The notes: a model not told the origin generated them from the sequence alone. A stretch of DNA of 64,000 nt from Isoetes taiwanensis (GCA_021234155.1 JAJEKV010000073.1:3942001-4006000), one strand, 5' to 3'; numbered from the stretch's first letter, positions 30,634 to 43,881 are shown. Made by a program: numbers and translations.

Positions 30634-30755
30634 TGATGTGGCAGACACATGGACATGTTAGAATTGCTAGAATTGTTGTATAGGGTTAGGCAAGCCGACG
30701 TGGCAGACATGTGGGACACATTAGAATTTGCTAGAATTGTTGCATGGGAGTTAGG
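30634..30755. repeat. tandem duplication, about 65 bp
   Basis: Two copies of a GTGGCAGACA..TTAGAATT(T)GCTAGAATTGTTG..GTTAGGCAAGC block. Confidence 0.7.
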
Positions 30756-31199
30756 CAAGCATGCTAAAAAAAATTGACTGTTGATCTTGTAGAATTGCAG
30801 AAAGAGAGTCCGACACATAGTCTCAACCTTTTTGAAGCCCGAACTGATTCCTACTTTTGCATATTATTGTTATAGCTTTGCAAAAGTTCATGCATTACAA
30901 AAGTGACCATGAATTAGTCATTACCGAAGGCAAAATGCTACTTTTAAATCTTTAAAGCATATGTACTACAGATAAGAACATGCTCTGAACAAAGAAAAGA
31001 CTGGTAAACAAATGCATGCATGCTACCACTGGACAATAATTTTTACCATCGAGTTTGGATTTGAATCTGTCATTTTGTTTCTCTATTGGCTTAGAGACGT
31101 CCTCCTAGATCTGTTCATGGCAAGAAAAAAAAAATAACAATAACCTACACTCTCAAAACCTTTATGATAAAACCATCAGACATAAATGAGAGCATCTTT

Positions 31200-31372
31200 G
31201 CATTCTTCCGTATACAAAGCTTTTATGCTTCCAGAGCCTACAGTAACTAGTTTAAATCTCAGACATATATTACCATATATGGATCTGCATTAAAAAACTG
31301 TCCGAACTTTGCATTCTTCCTTATACAAAACTTTTATGCTTCTAGAGCCTAAAATAATTGGTTTAAATCTGA
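31200..31372. repeat. direct duplication of about 63 bp
   Basis: GCATTCTTCC(G/T)TATACAAA..TTTTATGCTTC.AGAGCCTA occurs near 31200 and again near 31308. Confidence 0.75.
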
Positions 31373-31488
31373 ACTGAAGCACGCACAAACTTGCATTGAT
31401 AAGATGTACATAAAACTTGTTGAAGGTGGAATGGTACTCAATGCATCATTCAAAAACCATGCAAAGGACCCTGTAGGAAGTGATGGTG

Positions 31489-31870
31489 TTAAATCATATA
31501 ATCATATGTTTCACATGGATGCAATCTGGATAAAAATGTAATTTCCTTGATATGAACTTTGAGAGTAGCAGAAATATCCAAAGAACAAATGAAATCTGTT
31601 ATGTTAACATGCCATATGTGACCAATATACCTCAGAAATACAATTCCTAAATCCTGGCTATATGTCATATGTGACCACACATACCTTGGGAATATAACAT
31701 TCTCTGGCTTCATCTTAAGTTTTGTATCGAGACATCGGAACTTGTACTTTAATAGCCCGAACGCTTGCTCCACATATAACCTTCCCTGTGCCAGCTTCTT
31801 ATTGAAGATGTTCTCTACATTTCAAACATAAATTATTAATTAATACCAGCATATGATAAAAGTTGAACAT
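31489..31870 (-). pseudogene. PIF/Harbinger transposase fragment
   Basis: On the minus strand the frame reads RLYVEQAFGLLKYKFRCLDTKL, the C-terminal part of the DDE core of PIF/Harbinger (and HARBI1-like) proteins, where the catalytic glutamate lies in a VE.AFG.LK.RFR motif. It is a short fragment with no DNA-binding partner protein. Part of it is repeated at 33050-33230 in a more degraded form. Confidence 0.6.
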
Positions 31871-32874
31871 CCCCTTCATATGTTCCAACTCTTACTCACG
31901 CGATGCTGTATCTATAGTCTTATTGATATTGTGAGGCAGAGGACGAGGATTGGAGGCAAGGCAAAGGGCTAATAAGACGAGGAGAAGAAGAAGAGATCAA
32001 GGAGAATGAGGCGCATGAAGCCAGTATTAAACCACGCCTTTCCTCGAGGTGGCACGCTGCTCCATGGCATTTATTCATCTGCTCGTGGAGTCATTGTTGT
32101 AGTCCAAACTAAGATACTAATGGCTTATAATGGTTCCCTCCTGAAATCAGACATGAAAGCTTGTAATTAGGCTCAGGGTACCTTCACATCCACCGTTAAG
32201 TTAGGAATAAGGTAATTTTTTTAACTGCCAGTTAAACTTATAAGAGACTCTTATATGTTCGCGACCAAGACTAAGTTAACTTCTAAGACATTAACTCCAA
32301 TCTGGAACTAGTTAACCTCTTCCACTATAACAAGTTAGGTTATTTTTTTTTTTAACCTAACAAAAAATAAAATGTGTTTGCACTTGCCTTAGTTAAGTTA
32401 GTGCTAACTTAATGCTAAACGACAATTTCTTTCTCAAGATAGGTGCCTATTAAGTTAGTCTAACTTAATGTTAATCTTGAATGGCTTCAAGACATTCATC
32501 CATTAGGTTTTTTAATCCTAATAAGCACCCAAGAATACCTTCAAGACATACCAAGTAAGTTTTATTTTTGTTTTCTATTGGCGCTTCAAACAATATCCCT
32601 TGTGCCATGAACAAATTAATATACTAACCTTATAACCATCATATTATCATGCACTTGGTTGATCATTCTATCTCTATTGTGTTAATTATACATACTTGTT
32701 ATTCAAAGTTTATCATCGATCTTCAAAGCCTACCATTGTTATTTAAAACTTGTTATTCTAGTCAATTTTGTTATTCAAAGCTTATCAAAGAAGAGATAAA
32801 TATCAAGTGAAGACTATATATTCAGCTATCGTATGATGGATCTCCACACCCAATTCATATGGTTCGATCAATGT

Positions 32875-33045
32875 TCGTGACGTGGTTCTTCTCGCTTCAT
32901 CCGCCTTCTATTCTCCTCGATCTCTTCTTCTCTTCTCCTCGCCTTATTCACATCGCTTTACTTGCTCCAACTCTCCTCGAGCATTCTCACCAATATCAAT
33001 AAGGTGAATTATGGAGAATACAACATGGAGTAAGAGTTGAAACAT
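32875..33045. repeat. inverted copy of 31885-32055
   Basis: The reverse complement of 31885-32055 (CTTCATGCGCCT.. TGATCTCTTCTTCTTC ..AATATCAATAAG) matches here with many differences. With the direct copy after it, the order is A-B...B'-A. Confidence 0.55.
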
Positions 33046-33049
33046 TCCC

Positions 33050-33230
33050 GCTTCATCTAAGTTTGTATCGAGACATCGAACTTGTATCACTTTAATAGCC
33101 CTAACGCCAGTTTCCACATATAACCTTCCCTCGCTTCGCCTTCTTTATTGAAGATGTTCTCTACATTTCAAACATAAATTATTAATTAATATCAAAGATA
33201 TGATAAAGTTGAATATCCCCTTCATATGTG
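33050..33230 (-). pseudogene. second, decayed copy of the PIF/Harbinger fragment
   Basis: Aligns with 31720-31885 at the DNA level in the same orientation, with short indels. The LGLLK..YKF reading is broken. Confidence 0.55.
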
Positions 33231-35139
33231 GTGTGATCAACTGGTGTATAATGTAGTAGCCTTTTGTCTCCTAAGAAATAGGTCTCAATTCTCTATGGTC
33301 GATGCTCATGATGGGACTTTGCAAGATTTGACGCTCTTGAATCCCTCCTTGCTATCCCCCGACTTCTTAACACCGCATCATGTACCCATCCCCATACCTA
33401 CAAAATATATCTTAGAAACCTTCTTTTCAGATCAACAGCTCGCATGATAATGCTAAATCTACATTTCCTATCATAATAATCCAACCAAAGAGACCACATG
33501 GTTGCAATATTTCTCGGCATGTAAGTAAATCTATGGCACCAAATTAAAAGATTTCTGGTACGCTTAAACTGTTTTATTGTCATTCAATCAAGCAAAATAT
33601 GTAACTTGAACTAGAATGAATTATGATTGAGTACCTCGTGATTTGGAAGTGCTTGGAAACCATGGAAACCCGCTTATCAATATTTCTAGTAATTGGTCAC
33701 CGTTGGAAAAACTATCTATGTCCAAAAACTTTCACAATGGCTTTCTTTGCATACTCCATGACGATCATATGAGCCTGCCTTCCACTGCCAAATTTTTCAG
33801 ATAAGGCCGTGTAATCACAACCTTTGAAAAGCTTGTAAAGACAAATACATCGCATATTGAATTTAAAACGCTTATAATGTGTATCTTTTTCTCAACCTCA
33901 TCCCGAGACTATTGTGAAAGAAATATGAACGTAGATTTCTTCATTCTAGACTTTTTGCCATCTACCATCATCATATAAGATCAAGAATCTACAAACCACG
34001 AAACTTCTGCTTCCACCCACCATCCAATACCTTTCAAATAGAAGTATCCGCATCCATGTGTTCTCGGTGATATTCATCTCTATCATCTATTAAACGCCTG
34101 CTGCAATTGTCCTCTTCTTGAAGTCATGAACAAATTAACATATGAACCCACAACTACTCATGATATCAGCGCGCTTGTTGATCATCTTCCATGTCACTAA
34201 AACACCAAGCATAATTAGTGAATTTACAAGAGAAGCTTATCATTGATGATCCATAATGCAACATTTAACAAGTCTATTCATATCATAAAGCTCATTCAAC
34301 AATAATAAAACTCATTCGCTTATCATTGATGCTATATAACAAAATCATAAAAGCTCGTTCATATAGTTTTAAGTTTGAAGCCCAATTAATGTGAAAAGTG
34401 AGTTTCAAAATTTCAAAGTTTTAATGAGTTTCATATTTTCCGGGGATTTTATAAGAGAAATTTCAGATTTCTAATCAAATCTCTCCCTCCAATGGCTACC
34501 CCAGAGTGGGCAATTCAACCCCTGCAAAAACAACTTCGCATTAAAATAGTAAAATTTCATATGTGCATTAGATGATAAACGGCGATAAACCCGAATTTGC
34601 GGGGCGTAAAATGATGCTTTGGTTGAAAGTGAAGCCGCTTCATTTTCAACGCTCAGCCATCGCTTCCCACTAGAGTACATTGCGCTCAAGCTTCTCTTTT
34701 TTCACTTAATGTTTTACAAAGTGGTTTTCCATCATTTCTATCATTTCTTATTATTTTCTCATCACCCGATAAAGAGCCAGTATACTTCAGCCTACATTTT
34801 CCGCACGCAGGCTTCTTCACCAACACCATGGGGATGGTGATCCCCTCACTAGTACCTCTACTAGTGTCGTGTGAGTGCATTGGTTCCACGTTAGGCCTAA
34901 TTTGATTGAAAAGAATCAAACATATTATAAATGGCCTCATCAAGAATATGGAGGTTAAATTTTTCACTCCTCGACAAAGAAAGTATTCTCGCATTTCGCC
35001 CCCTCAATGCCATAGTTCCAACGTGATTTGAACATATACAGGCCGACGCCATTAAATCGATCCTACTGCTATTGGCGCCTTCAAAGTCCGTTGGTTATGA
35101 ATATGTCATTTAACTATCTCAACGGGTAATATCTTCCGA

Positions 35140-36710
35140 AGTTCGGTGATCTTCAAAATTGGAGTGGCTATCCTGACAAAGAAATCCATCTTACTCGGGT
35201 AAACTCTCGGGAGTTTGGAAATCTTCAAGAATTGGAGGAGTTAAGCATGTAGCTAGCAACAACCTCGATGGAATCGCTCCAGCTTCTTTTGGAAATTATT
35301 CTCTTCTAAATTTGCTACCGTAATCCAGTAAAATAGCTTGACAGTATGATCTCAAGAGTCGGAAAACTCCATAAACTTGATCGCTTTAGATATCCAACAA
35401 CACTTCAACTAAGTATTCCCATTACTCTTAGTAATTTGTCATCCTTACGTACTCATGGTTGGGGCAACAACCATTCACTGTGGCCAAATTGTAAAGGAGT
35501 TGGGCATGCCAAACACTTTCCTACGCTTCTCCCATATAGAACTACTTCATTAATGTGAGCTCTACCAAAGGACCTGCAAACCTACCTAGCTTGAATGGGT
35601 CACCGAGCATTTTAATGGAAGTTTTGTCCATGGACCATTTCTTACTTCTTATCCAAATTCGGCCCATATCACAACAATTGCATCGAATCAATATAATGCT
35701 ATTGTGGCAATGGTTCCTCAAGAAATTTGGAATAATACCAACCCTCCAAATTTTTAACATATATCAAAATGGCTCTAATTCCAAGTGGCAAGTATGCCAT
35801 GAAAATTGGGAAATTGACGTCCCTTTTGGAACTAAAGTTGATTTAATTCATTCCAAGATACAACCATAACAAGAATTGGGCAATCACCAAATTTTAAGAG
35901 CTTCGAATGAGTAATCGTGGACTTGAAGGTAATGCTTCTTCTTCCTAGGAAATCTTTCGTAATTAATATTCTTATCGCAGCAAATAATATGCTTAATGGG
36001 AGCATCCCGCATTCATTAGGAATTGCACAAATTTGAAGAAGCACGCTTAATGAATAATCAACTCGTGAAGCATACTATCTTCATTTGGGAAGTTTTTCAA
36101 ACTTCATGCCTCTAACTATTCAACAACTCTTTACCGGGTCTAGTGCCTTCTAGCCTGGAGCCTTCATATCCGGGTCCAAGCTTAGATCTTCGCTAAATAA
36201 TCAACCATCCAACAAACCGCGTAGCCTTGGCAAATGTAGCTCTTACAACAAACGTTTCCCAAAAATCTCAAGAATTGCTCAAATCTACGTGAGCTTAGCT
36301 TGTCTAGTAATTTCTGCACGATCTCAGGCCTACAAGTTTAGAAAATGTGTGCTATCTACAAACGGGCTTGATCTAGGTAACACCGGGTCAAAGGGAAGCT
36401 TTGAAATAAATTTCTACTGTTTGAGTCTTGCTAGTTTTAATAATTTCAAGGCAACCTAGTTGGCAAGGTGCCCCACTTCAAGAAATGCCCGTTTATAAAA
36501 TTTTCTAGACTTGAGAAGGAATAACCTTATTGGAATTATACCGTGATTTCTTCAAATGTATGAAAGATCCTAAAAGTTTTGACCTTGGGTTATAAACCTA
36601 TTCCCTCAGTTTGATAGCAATATTATGCCAAGTCTTCAAGTGCTAGAGTTATCAAACAACAAAATCCAAGGTGAAATTCCTCTCCACAAATGCACAACAT
36701 GAAGATTTTA
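35140..36710 (+). pseudogene. leucine-rich-repeat (receptor-like) gene debris
   Basis: Broken frames keep plant LRR spacing: FGNLQELEEL..SNNLDGI near 35210-35280, NNMLNGSIPHSLG near 35980-36030, and SLQVLELSNNKIQGEIP near 36630-36685. No signal peptide, transmembrane or kinase segment could be read. Frameshifts and stops are frequent. It resembles the extracellular part of LRR receptor kinases or receptor-like proteins. Confidence 0.55.
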
Positions 36711-36747
36711 CTCTTTAGTGAAGCACCAAAACATCTCGTAGGTTTTA

Positions 36748-38600
36748 ATGGCAAAGACACGCTATATCAAGATATTTTTCTTACCCATCAAAGGTAAATC
36801 AAATGGTTTCATTCAAAATATGTGCAAGCAGTTATTCAGTACAACAAGAGCAGAGTTAACTGATCGTAAGTACTTGGAAGGAGATTTACTAAGTGAAATC
36901 CTCATTAAAGCATACCACAAGCATGCCCACTATGGAGGGAAAAGATATGGACAATGCATTGCAAATACGGACACAAGTTTAGAACATTGAAATCAACTTG
37001 CACTTTGCACGTATATCCTTAAATATTAGCTAGCTTTAGCAAAAATGTAAGACTTTACACCCGTCACCAAGATTTGATCTAGACTAAGGCCATCCGCCGC
37101 ATATCCTGCAAAGAATCCACGCATTAGAAGTTCCATGACCTCGACCAAAGATGCACGACCGAGGGATTTCAAACCATTGGATGAAGAGAAACAATTGATG
37201 GCTTAATCCAAAACAATTGGCATCATGACAGCTTTTAGGATTAAAATCTAACAAATTTCATTGCGTAAAAGCATCCGTAGAAAGGAAATTTCTTAAGATA
37301 CATCAAAAGTTCGCTTATCACTCAATGATTATGCGTGCGTTGTCTCCTCTCTCGCCTATACAAAACCTCGTGCTATGTCCCAAATAATTTCGTATTCTAA
37401 CTCGGCGCGCTTTCCACGGAAGCAGTGTAAACTTTCTCCGGAAATAACCACCGGTAAAGGCGCGCTTGATGATGAAGAACAACTTTTGACCTTGAAAGGC
37501 TGCACTTTCACCTCCATGAAGCCGGGCGCAAAGGGTACAGATGGAAGCTTCAGGGTCGCTTTTTATCGATGCACAACAAATCAGTCACAAAGATGCCAAT
37601 GTTGGAGCATCACTGCCGCGTTAATGGACAGTGGAGCAGATCAAAAGTACATGGACACTATGAATCGTAATGTCTTGTCAAATGTGTTTCGCATGTAATA
37701 AGTTTTGGGGAAAATATATACCACTCTTAACAAATGATAAATGATGGTAAAGAGAACTCGCCTACTTTTTTTGTGGCATTGATATCATCTTCTAGTCCAT
37801 ATAAATAATATTAGCCCGTAGATACATTACATTGCCCAGATACAACAATTAAATAAAATGTATCTTAAAATGGGCTGACATTAACATTTATTTTAGTACA
37901 AATCCGGGCCTAGAGATCTTAGCGGGTTTTACTAGCCCAGATACAAAGAATTCCAAATGTATTGAATGCATTTGGTTTGTGCTTGATGTACCGAAGGGAA
38001 AAATGGAGAAACAGAAGGTGCCCGCCGATAAATGTTAAAGCCGAGTACCAATTTCAACTAAGGTATAGCTTTATTAATAGGAATGTACAACCCACGTACT
38101 TTAAAGCAATCTAATCTAGCCTTCCGACCCAAAAAAATTAAGTTTAAAGAAAGCTAACCCGCCCAAGGATCCTATCCTCTTCTTCTTCCGTACTTTGTGA
38201 AGTGTAATTCCCATCAAGCACTACCCCCATTCTCGGCGACTAATTTAATCTCCATCGTGGACACGCCTCGACTCTAATATAGCTTCCAAAGATTTGGAGC
38301 CCGCTTTATCCGCCATTTCAACAATTTCGACAACTTCGTTCATACTGCTCCTAGCCCGCTAAATTTAAAACCCACCTCGGTAAAGATCACTTTAATTTTT
38401 AGTGTAATTTTCATATTGCGTTAACTTTGAGTTAAATATTCTAACTTAAGGTAAAGGAGTCTGAACACATTTTGAGTTAACACTTTTAGGTTAAAATATT
38501 TAACGGAATGCTAAATAAAATTATTAATGCAAAACTAACTTAAGCACTGATGTGAAGGGAAAACCTGCCAAAAGCTTAACGGAATTCTAATTTAACGGCT
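36748..38600. other. no recognisable gene
   Basis: Short frames at 36748-36990 and 37375-37698 (plus) match nothing I recognise. The 3' third is rich in TTAAC words. Confidence 0.25.
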
Positions 38601-38786
38601 GGTCTGAAGGTATCCTCAATACCTTTAAATTAACTCTTATAACTAATCTCCTCTATTAGAATAAGCACACAGTGCTTCAGGCTCGTGTTCCAGAGGCATC
38701 TTCTTGTGCTTACACAAATAGATGAGATATGTACATTGTATAATATTACTCCTGATTAATGAATTTTTTTTTCGTCCTTCAAAAAA

Positions 38787-38827
38787 TAAATATACAAATA
38801 AACAAATAAACAAATAAATAAATAAAG
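38787..38827. repeat. (AAAT/AAAC)n microsatellite
   Basis: Runs of AAATAAACAAATAAAC followed by AAATAAATAAAT. Confidence 0.85.
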
Positions 38828-39794
38828 TTTTCTTTTATCAACAAGTTCAGTTTTTGGCAATGCCACATGGCAAATCATTACAATTTCCATCATTGCCATC
38901 CATTATAGACGAGTCATTGACCATCTTTCATCCCTTTGCTGGTCAATAGTGTTGCTTTTTTCTTATCTTCCTTATGCTACTGCTGCTTACTAAGTGGCTC
39001 ATAAGGGACCATAAGGGGTTCATTCTATGGTAGGAGTTGAGCGTCTTTAGTAGAATGCGTGTCTTTGTCTTTGAGTTTGATCAAGACTGGTCACCCTTGG
39101 TGGAATATTCGGCATAAATTATGGGCCATGGAAGATGAAATAAATCCATACTGGACATTCTAAATGGATAATGGGGCATTGCTATATGTCAAATCTAACT
39201 AACTTCAGAAAGATTGGATCTGATTTTTGAATTATACATGTAACTTTTAAATAAAGATATAACCATCTAAATTGAGTCTGGTTTCCATCGGATATGAAAT
39301 TTGAAAGGATTGAGGTGATTACAACTAATTGCATCGCGATCTAGTACATAAGGTAGCACAAAAGGACCCTAGCCCTTGGCGTGGATTCACTAGCTAAGAT
39401 ACTATTGTCATAGACTTGAACCCCATCAAACTTCAACATGCTCCCTTGACATTCTATCATGCACAGAAATAATATCCGATGAGCATTCAGTTACATCATC
39501 TATGCTACGCAATGGAATATGCCCTAAACTAACAAACAACCACATCTACCCACCCAATGGAACTAGGCCTAGTGGCTTCCTTGAAAGACACTGACTATGA
39601 AGTTGTCAAAAAATGCCTTATGTTATTGTGATAAATGTTAGTCCATCCACCATTCCTTTATATGGAGTCCATGAGACGTTTTATTGCTTGACAAATACTT
39701 ATTCAAACAGGGAACGAAAGATGCTATCATGATGAGCACATGCATCGCGAGCAAAAATTTATCTAATAATGAACCACATCCAAGTTTACAAACA

Positions 39795-40020
39795 ATAATG
39801 AAAGCAACAATCCACATTAAGTTTCTACTCATTTTGACGTCTTATGTGATAACAGGGCCCAATCAATCCGACGTGATGGAATCTTGAAAATTAGTAGAGA
39901 CATGCATATATAATGGTGTGTGCCTAGGAGATACCATTACCAATAATTGATAGTGGTATGTGCCTAGGAGATACCATTACCAATAGCATATACTAATGAA
40001 AGCAACATTCCACATTAAAT
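39795..40020. repeat. interleaved local duplications
   Basis: GTGCCTAGGAGATACCATTA occurs at about 39918 and 39960, and AATGAAAGCAACA.TCCACATTAA at about 39798 and 39995. Confidence 0.7.
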
Positions 40021-40194
40021 GTTTTCCTGATTGAAAGAATTTTATATTTTTGGCATTGGCTTGGCATAATTGGCATTACGTTAATATGAATGAATGGAAT
40101 CAAATCAGGGATCATTATTGTATTATGGCTTAAATCATGGAATGGTAGGCAATTAATTAACATTGCCAACGAATGGTAGGTATCCTAATGGTTA

Positions 40195-40590
40195 CATCGT
40201 TTGGTCAACAAATTTGGTAGTGGTCTAAATCCCTTGGTTGATGCACATAGTTGCAAAGGAGAGTTAGTAATTTTTATTGTCAAAATGGAGAAGGTGTGTC
40301 AAAAATGGAAAATGATTGATTCTTGGGAACAATGTTGTGATGAAGATATGTGGTTTGTAGCTCACCCACAATTGGCACATGTTGTGGCAAACATAGTGCT
40401 TCCCTGTAGCAGTACACATTTGTGAAAGAGGTTTTTCAGCTAAAAACTACATAAAAAGATGATGATCGCTCGTCTTGACTTGAAGATGCCATGAGTCATG
40501 TTTTGTCATTGAGGGACCAGAAGAAGAAGAGAAGCTGATGTTGATGGCGCTTTTTAATCTTTGGCGTGAGAAGAATCGAAGAATGCTTTA
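40195..40590 (+). pseudogene. hAT transposase C-terminal remnant
   Basis: The reading DMWFVAHPQLAHVVANIVLPCSS followed by RFFS and then RLDLK in a broken frame follows the hAT dimerisation domain pattern (W...P.LA..A...L..P.SS...ER.FS....R..L). Stops interrupt it. Confidence 0.6.
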
Positions 40591-41162
40591 ATTTAAAATG
40601 AGCATTAATGTTGTACTTATTTCCTCAAAATTGACTATAATCATATGACTTTTATATATTTAACTTAACTCTTATGTTTTAAATTTTGCGAATTAAATGA
40701 TTTTGCCGGAATTTAACGTATGTTAATACAATGTTTATGCTGCTAAATATTGTTGCGAGTACTTTTTTATGTTTAAGTATTTTAAGGAGAAAAAAAATTA
40801 AGTCCACGCATTTTCGTTACTTTTATACCTAACAATGCAATATGAAAGTCTAATTCTTATATTATGTCTTGCACTCTGAAAAGTCCACTTTTTAGAGCAA
40901 TTTTAAAAAGTCAGGGCAGCCCTTCAATTTCCAACCCTGATGTGATTCCAATATAAACCTGTTTGATTTTGATTGTTATTAAAGACCAGTGTGCGTCACC
41001 ATCGGCCGATTGGAATCTTAAAAACGTATTGAAAACAGGGGGCATTTAAAAAAAGATATTTTAATTTCCATAATTCACTGACACGACAAGCGTCAAATAA
41101 ATATTCTTCCATGAGCGTAGCGTTCTTCGTTCTTATCACTTCAACCCAGTAATTGACAGACC

Positions 41163-41230
41163 ATGGCGCCCCCTGCTGATCTCCACCAAGACGATGCAAT
41201 CAATGGACAAGCTGAGCTCGATGTAGAAGA
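41163..41230 (+). CDS. GABA transaminase exon 1
   Basis: ATG at 41163 in the context ACCATGGCG, 22 codons plus two bases, donor GAAGA|GTAAGT. The short, acidic N-terminus does not look like an organelle transit peptide. Confidence 0.75.
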
Positions 41231-41287
41231 GTAAGTTCTCGTGCCATAATTCGAATTTTCCTTTCCTAATTGATTTTTACTTTTCAG

Positions 41288-41372
41288 ACTCAAAGGACAT
41301 TCTATGCTCGCGCCTTTTACCCCAGGATGGCAAATGAAAGCCTCGCAGCAATTGATCATTGAAAGATCCGAG
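41288..41372 (+). CDS. GABA transaminase exon 2
   Basis: Acceptor TTTTCAG, donor GAG|GTGAGC. Encodes the GHSMLAPFTPGWQ region typical of plant members. Confidence 0.88.
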
Positions 41373-41439
41373 GTGAGCTTACTTGCCTTAATTTGCAAAG
41401 TAATGATCCAGCTAGTGCTCAAGAGGTTGCAGTTCAATG

Positions 41440-42180
41440 CTCATCATTGTAGCCCACTGCTTTAGCATAGAAAGTAGGAAAGAATGATATTATGGTCGAA
41501 TCAGAGACCAGAATAAGAATAGGCTTCAAAAGACTTCCTTGGACCATCCTAAGAGCAATTTTGGTTTTATATGTATCGATAAAGTTGTGATAAGTTGTAA
41601 CAAGACAGAAAAGATTAGCTTGGCCCCTGCACAAAGATGAATGGTCCTGCATACAATGAAACGGGGGGAGGTCTCGTGACCAGAAATGTCTGGCTTTATG
41701 TCACTCAACTTAGAGGAACATTATCATGGCATTTCCTAAGGTGGATGTGAGAATAACAGGAAGAAAAGAAAGAAAGAGTTTATCTAACATACTACTGGAG
41801 ACCCCAAGGGTGCATGAGATCAGATAGATACCTCTTCATCATCTAGGAGCACCCGCTACTGAAAGTGCTAGGTAAATCTAGCAAGTAATTATAAAGAAAC
41901 AAAATACCTAGAAGTAAAGGATTGTTACCCCTTTTAACTTTTTGTTTGACCATGCTTCTCCTGAGTTTGGTCATTTCACATAAAGCGAGACATTTCTGGT
42001 CTAGGAAGTTCATAAGCTGCCCCAAAATGGTTGGGTCCCTGAAAAGGCAGTGGTGTCTTCTTCCTCTTTTTTCATAATATGCCGCCCACTGGAAGATAAA
42101 GTGTTCTAATTCTACCGTCCCCGAGTTGCACATATGACAGTTTCTTTGCTCTCTTGCCCTGCCCTTGGCTCAGCTAGCTT
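41440..42180 (-). pseudogene. LINE C-terminal (zinc-binding) fragment in GABA transaminase intron 2
   Basis: On the minus strand, CHMCNSGTVELEHFIFQ.AAYYEKR follows the zinc-binding pattern C..C...E..HF...C..Y at the end of plant LINE ORF2 proteins. One cysteine is replaced by tryptophan. No reverse transcriptase core is visible here. Confidence 0.5.
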
Positions 42181-43121
42181 CGATCTCTAACCGATGAAAG
42201 GAGACAGTGAACTGCCCCAATACATTCCTGAGATTATTTGACAAATAACTATTTATCCAGGACATTGAGAAACCATCTTTGGATGTATTTAGGGAACTAT
42301 ACTTGTAAATTTATCTTTTAGTGGATACTTCCTTTGGCATCTGTCTGCTACATGCATGAGTTCAGAATCACGCTGAATAGTCATATTTACTCAATGGCAC
42401 TTCAATCTATTATTGAGAGCTGAGAGATTATGTCAAAATGGTGGAAGGTGAGATTATGTTGAAATAGCGGAAGATGATATATTGAGAAGCCCATTTTATT
42501 AAATAGCTTACTGGCAGGAGAAATTAACTCTCTTTATCCAATTCGGCCAAGGCTTGGGATGATATGAATGCTAAGTGGGGGAGCTCCTTCCTGCCTTCCT
42601 GGGGTCGCAAAGACTATAGCCTATGAAAATAAGACACCAGGTCGGGACAGCCTCCAGTTTTAGAGGTGTGCTGGCAAATTCTGCCAACATTAGGCTCTGC
42701 GGAACTGGGTTTGCGGCTTATCATTCTTGACATCAAATGAGAATATTGGCAACAAGCGTCTCTCTAAGATCCGGAGCCTAAACAAAGTGCTCAACAAATG
42801 AAGTTTAGTAGTATTCACATCATCAAAATGCATCTGAAAGCGTGAAGCGCATCTTTTGCAAGTCTAGTTTGGGCTGCTGAGAGATTTATTTGAAGGCGTG
42901 ACTTTACAGAAGATCAAAAAGCTAAGAAAGTATCACCACTTTGCATTTTGATCTGGTTTTTATTAGCTAGGACTCAGCATCCAGGTTAGAATGCCTGGCA
43001 GTTGTATGGGATTGCAAACTCCTATCACCCTGTTACTTTGGGGAGATTCTTTTTTTCATGAAGACAGTTGGTGCCACTTTTCTATTTTCCTCTTTGCTTT
43101 TCGCAGCCAGAGCTTTGTATA

Positions 43122-43363
43122 GCACACTCATGAACTATGAACTGCTCCTAGAGGATAGAAAACTGTTGCAATTGCTATGTCTTATATGTTAATGATTTCT
43201 TTCCTTCTCACACTGGACATGTATGTAAGAATGATTTTTCAGGCACACTCATGAACTATGAACTGCTCCCAAAGGATAGAAAACTGTTGCAATTGCTATG
43301 TCTTATATGTTAATGATTTCTTTCCTTCTGGCACTGGACATGTACGTAAGAATGATTTTTCAG
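43122..43363. repeat. tandem duplication, period 121 bp, in intron 2
   Basis: Two nearly identical copies starting GCACACTCATGAACTATGAA at 43122 and 43243, each ending in ATGATTTTTCAG. Confidence 0.92.
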
Positions 43364-43881
43364 GCTATATTTTTCTACTATGTAAAATGCTAGCAATATG
43401 ATAGTTAGAACTGAAGCTTGCCTGATAACTTCTCCCATGCTTCTTGGAAAATGAAACCTTCCCTTGGGACGTGACCTACACAAGATAAATAGGAGATAAT
43501 GTAGATGTTCATTGATCATTCTCTATGTTTCAATACTTGAGTCTACGAAACTATAGAAAATTTGCGGAACATGAAATGTACAAAACAACGGAATGGAAAC
43601 TAAATTCTAGACCTTGGGCAGTTATTAAGCTATTCAATGGTCCTACTCAAAGTCAGCAGCATTATATATGTATTGGCACATTTCCAACTTCAGCATTCCT
43701 ATCATAATTCCAGCCTCAGTCTTATCTATGTACATAGTCACGCTCTCCTTTACATAGTTTGCGCCATACTCTATACGTTGTTTTCCAAGAGAAGCATGCA
43801 CAAAAATAAAATAAATAGAAAAGCAGCACGATTGAAACTCTTTGTTTCTAAGCCCTACAATTTGCATCTTAAATTTTGCAG

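Larger units (their letters stand above)
32175..38625. mobile_element. possible DNA transposon bounded by inverted termini
   Basis: The left end (GGGTACCTTCACATCCACCGTTAAGTTAG at 32175-32205) matches the reverse complement of the right end (TTAACGGCTGGTCTGAAGGTATCC near 38599-38622). Both flanks are dense in TTAAC/GTTAA words for about 250 bases. A PIF/Harbinger fragment lies inside. The outer ends and a target duplication could not be fixed: TTA on the left, TTT on the right. Confidence 0.35.
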
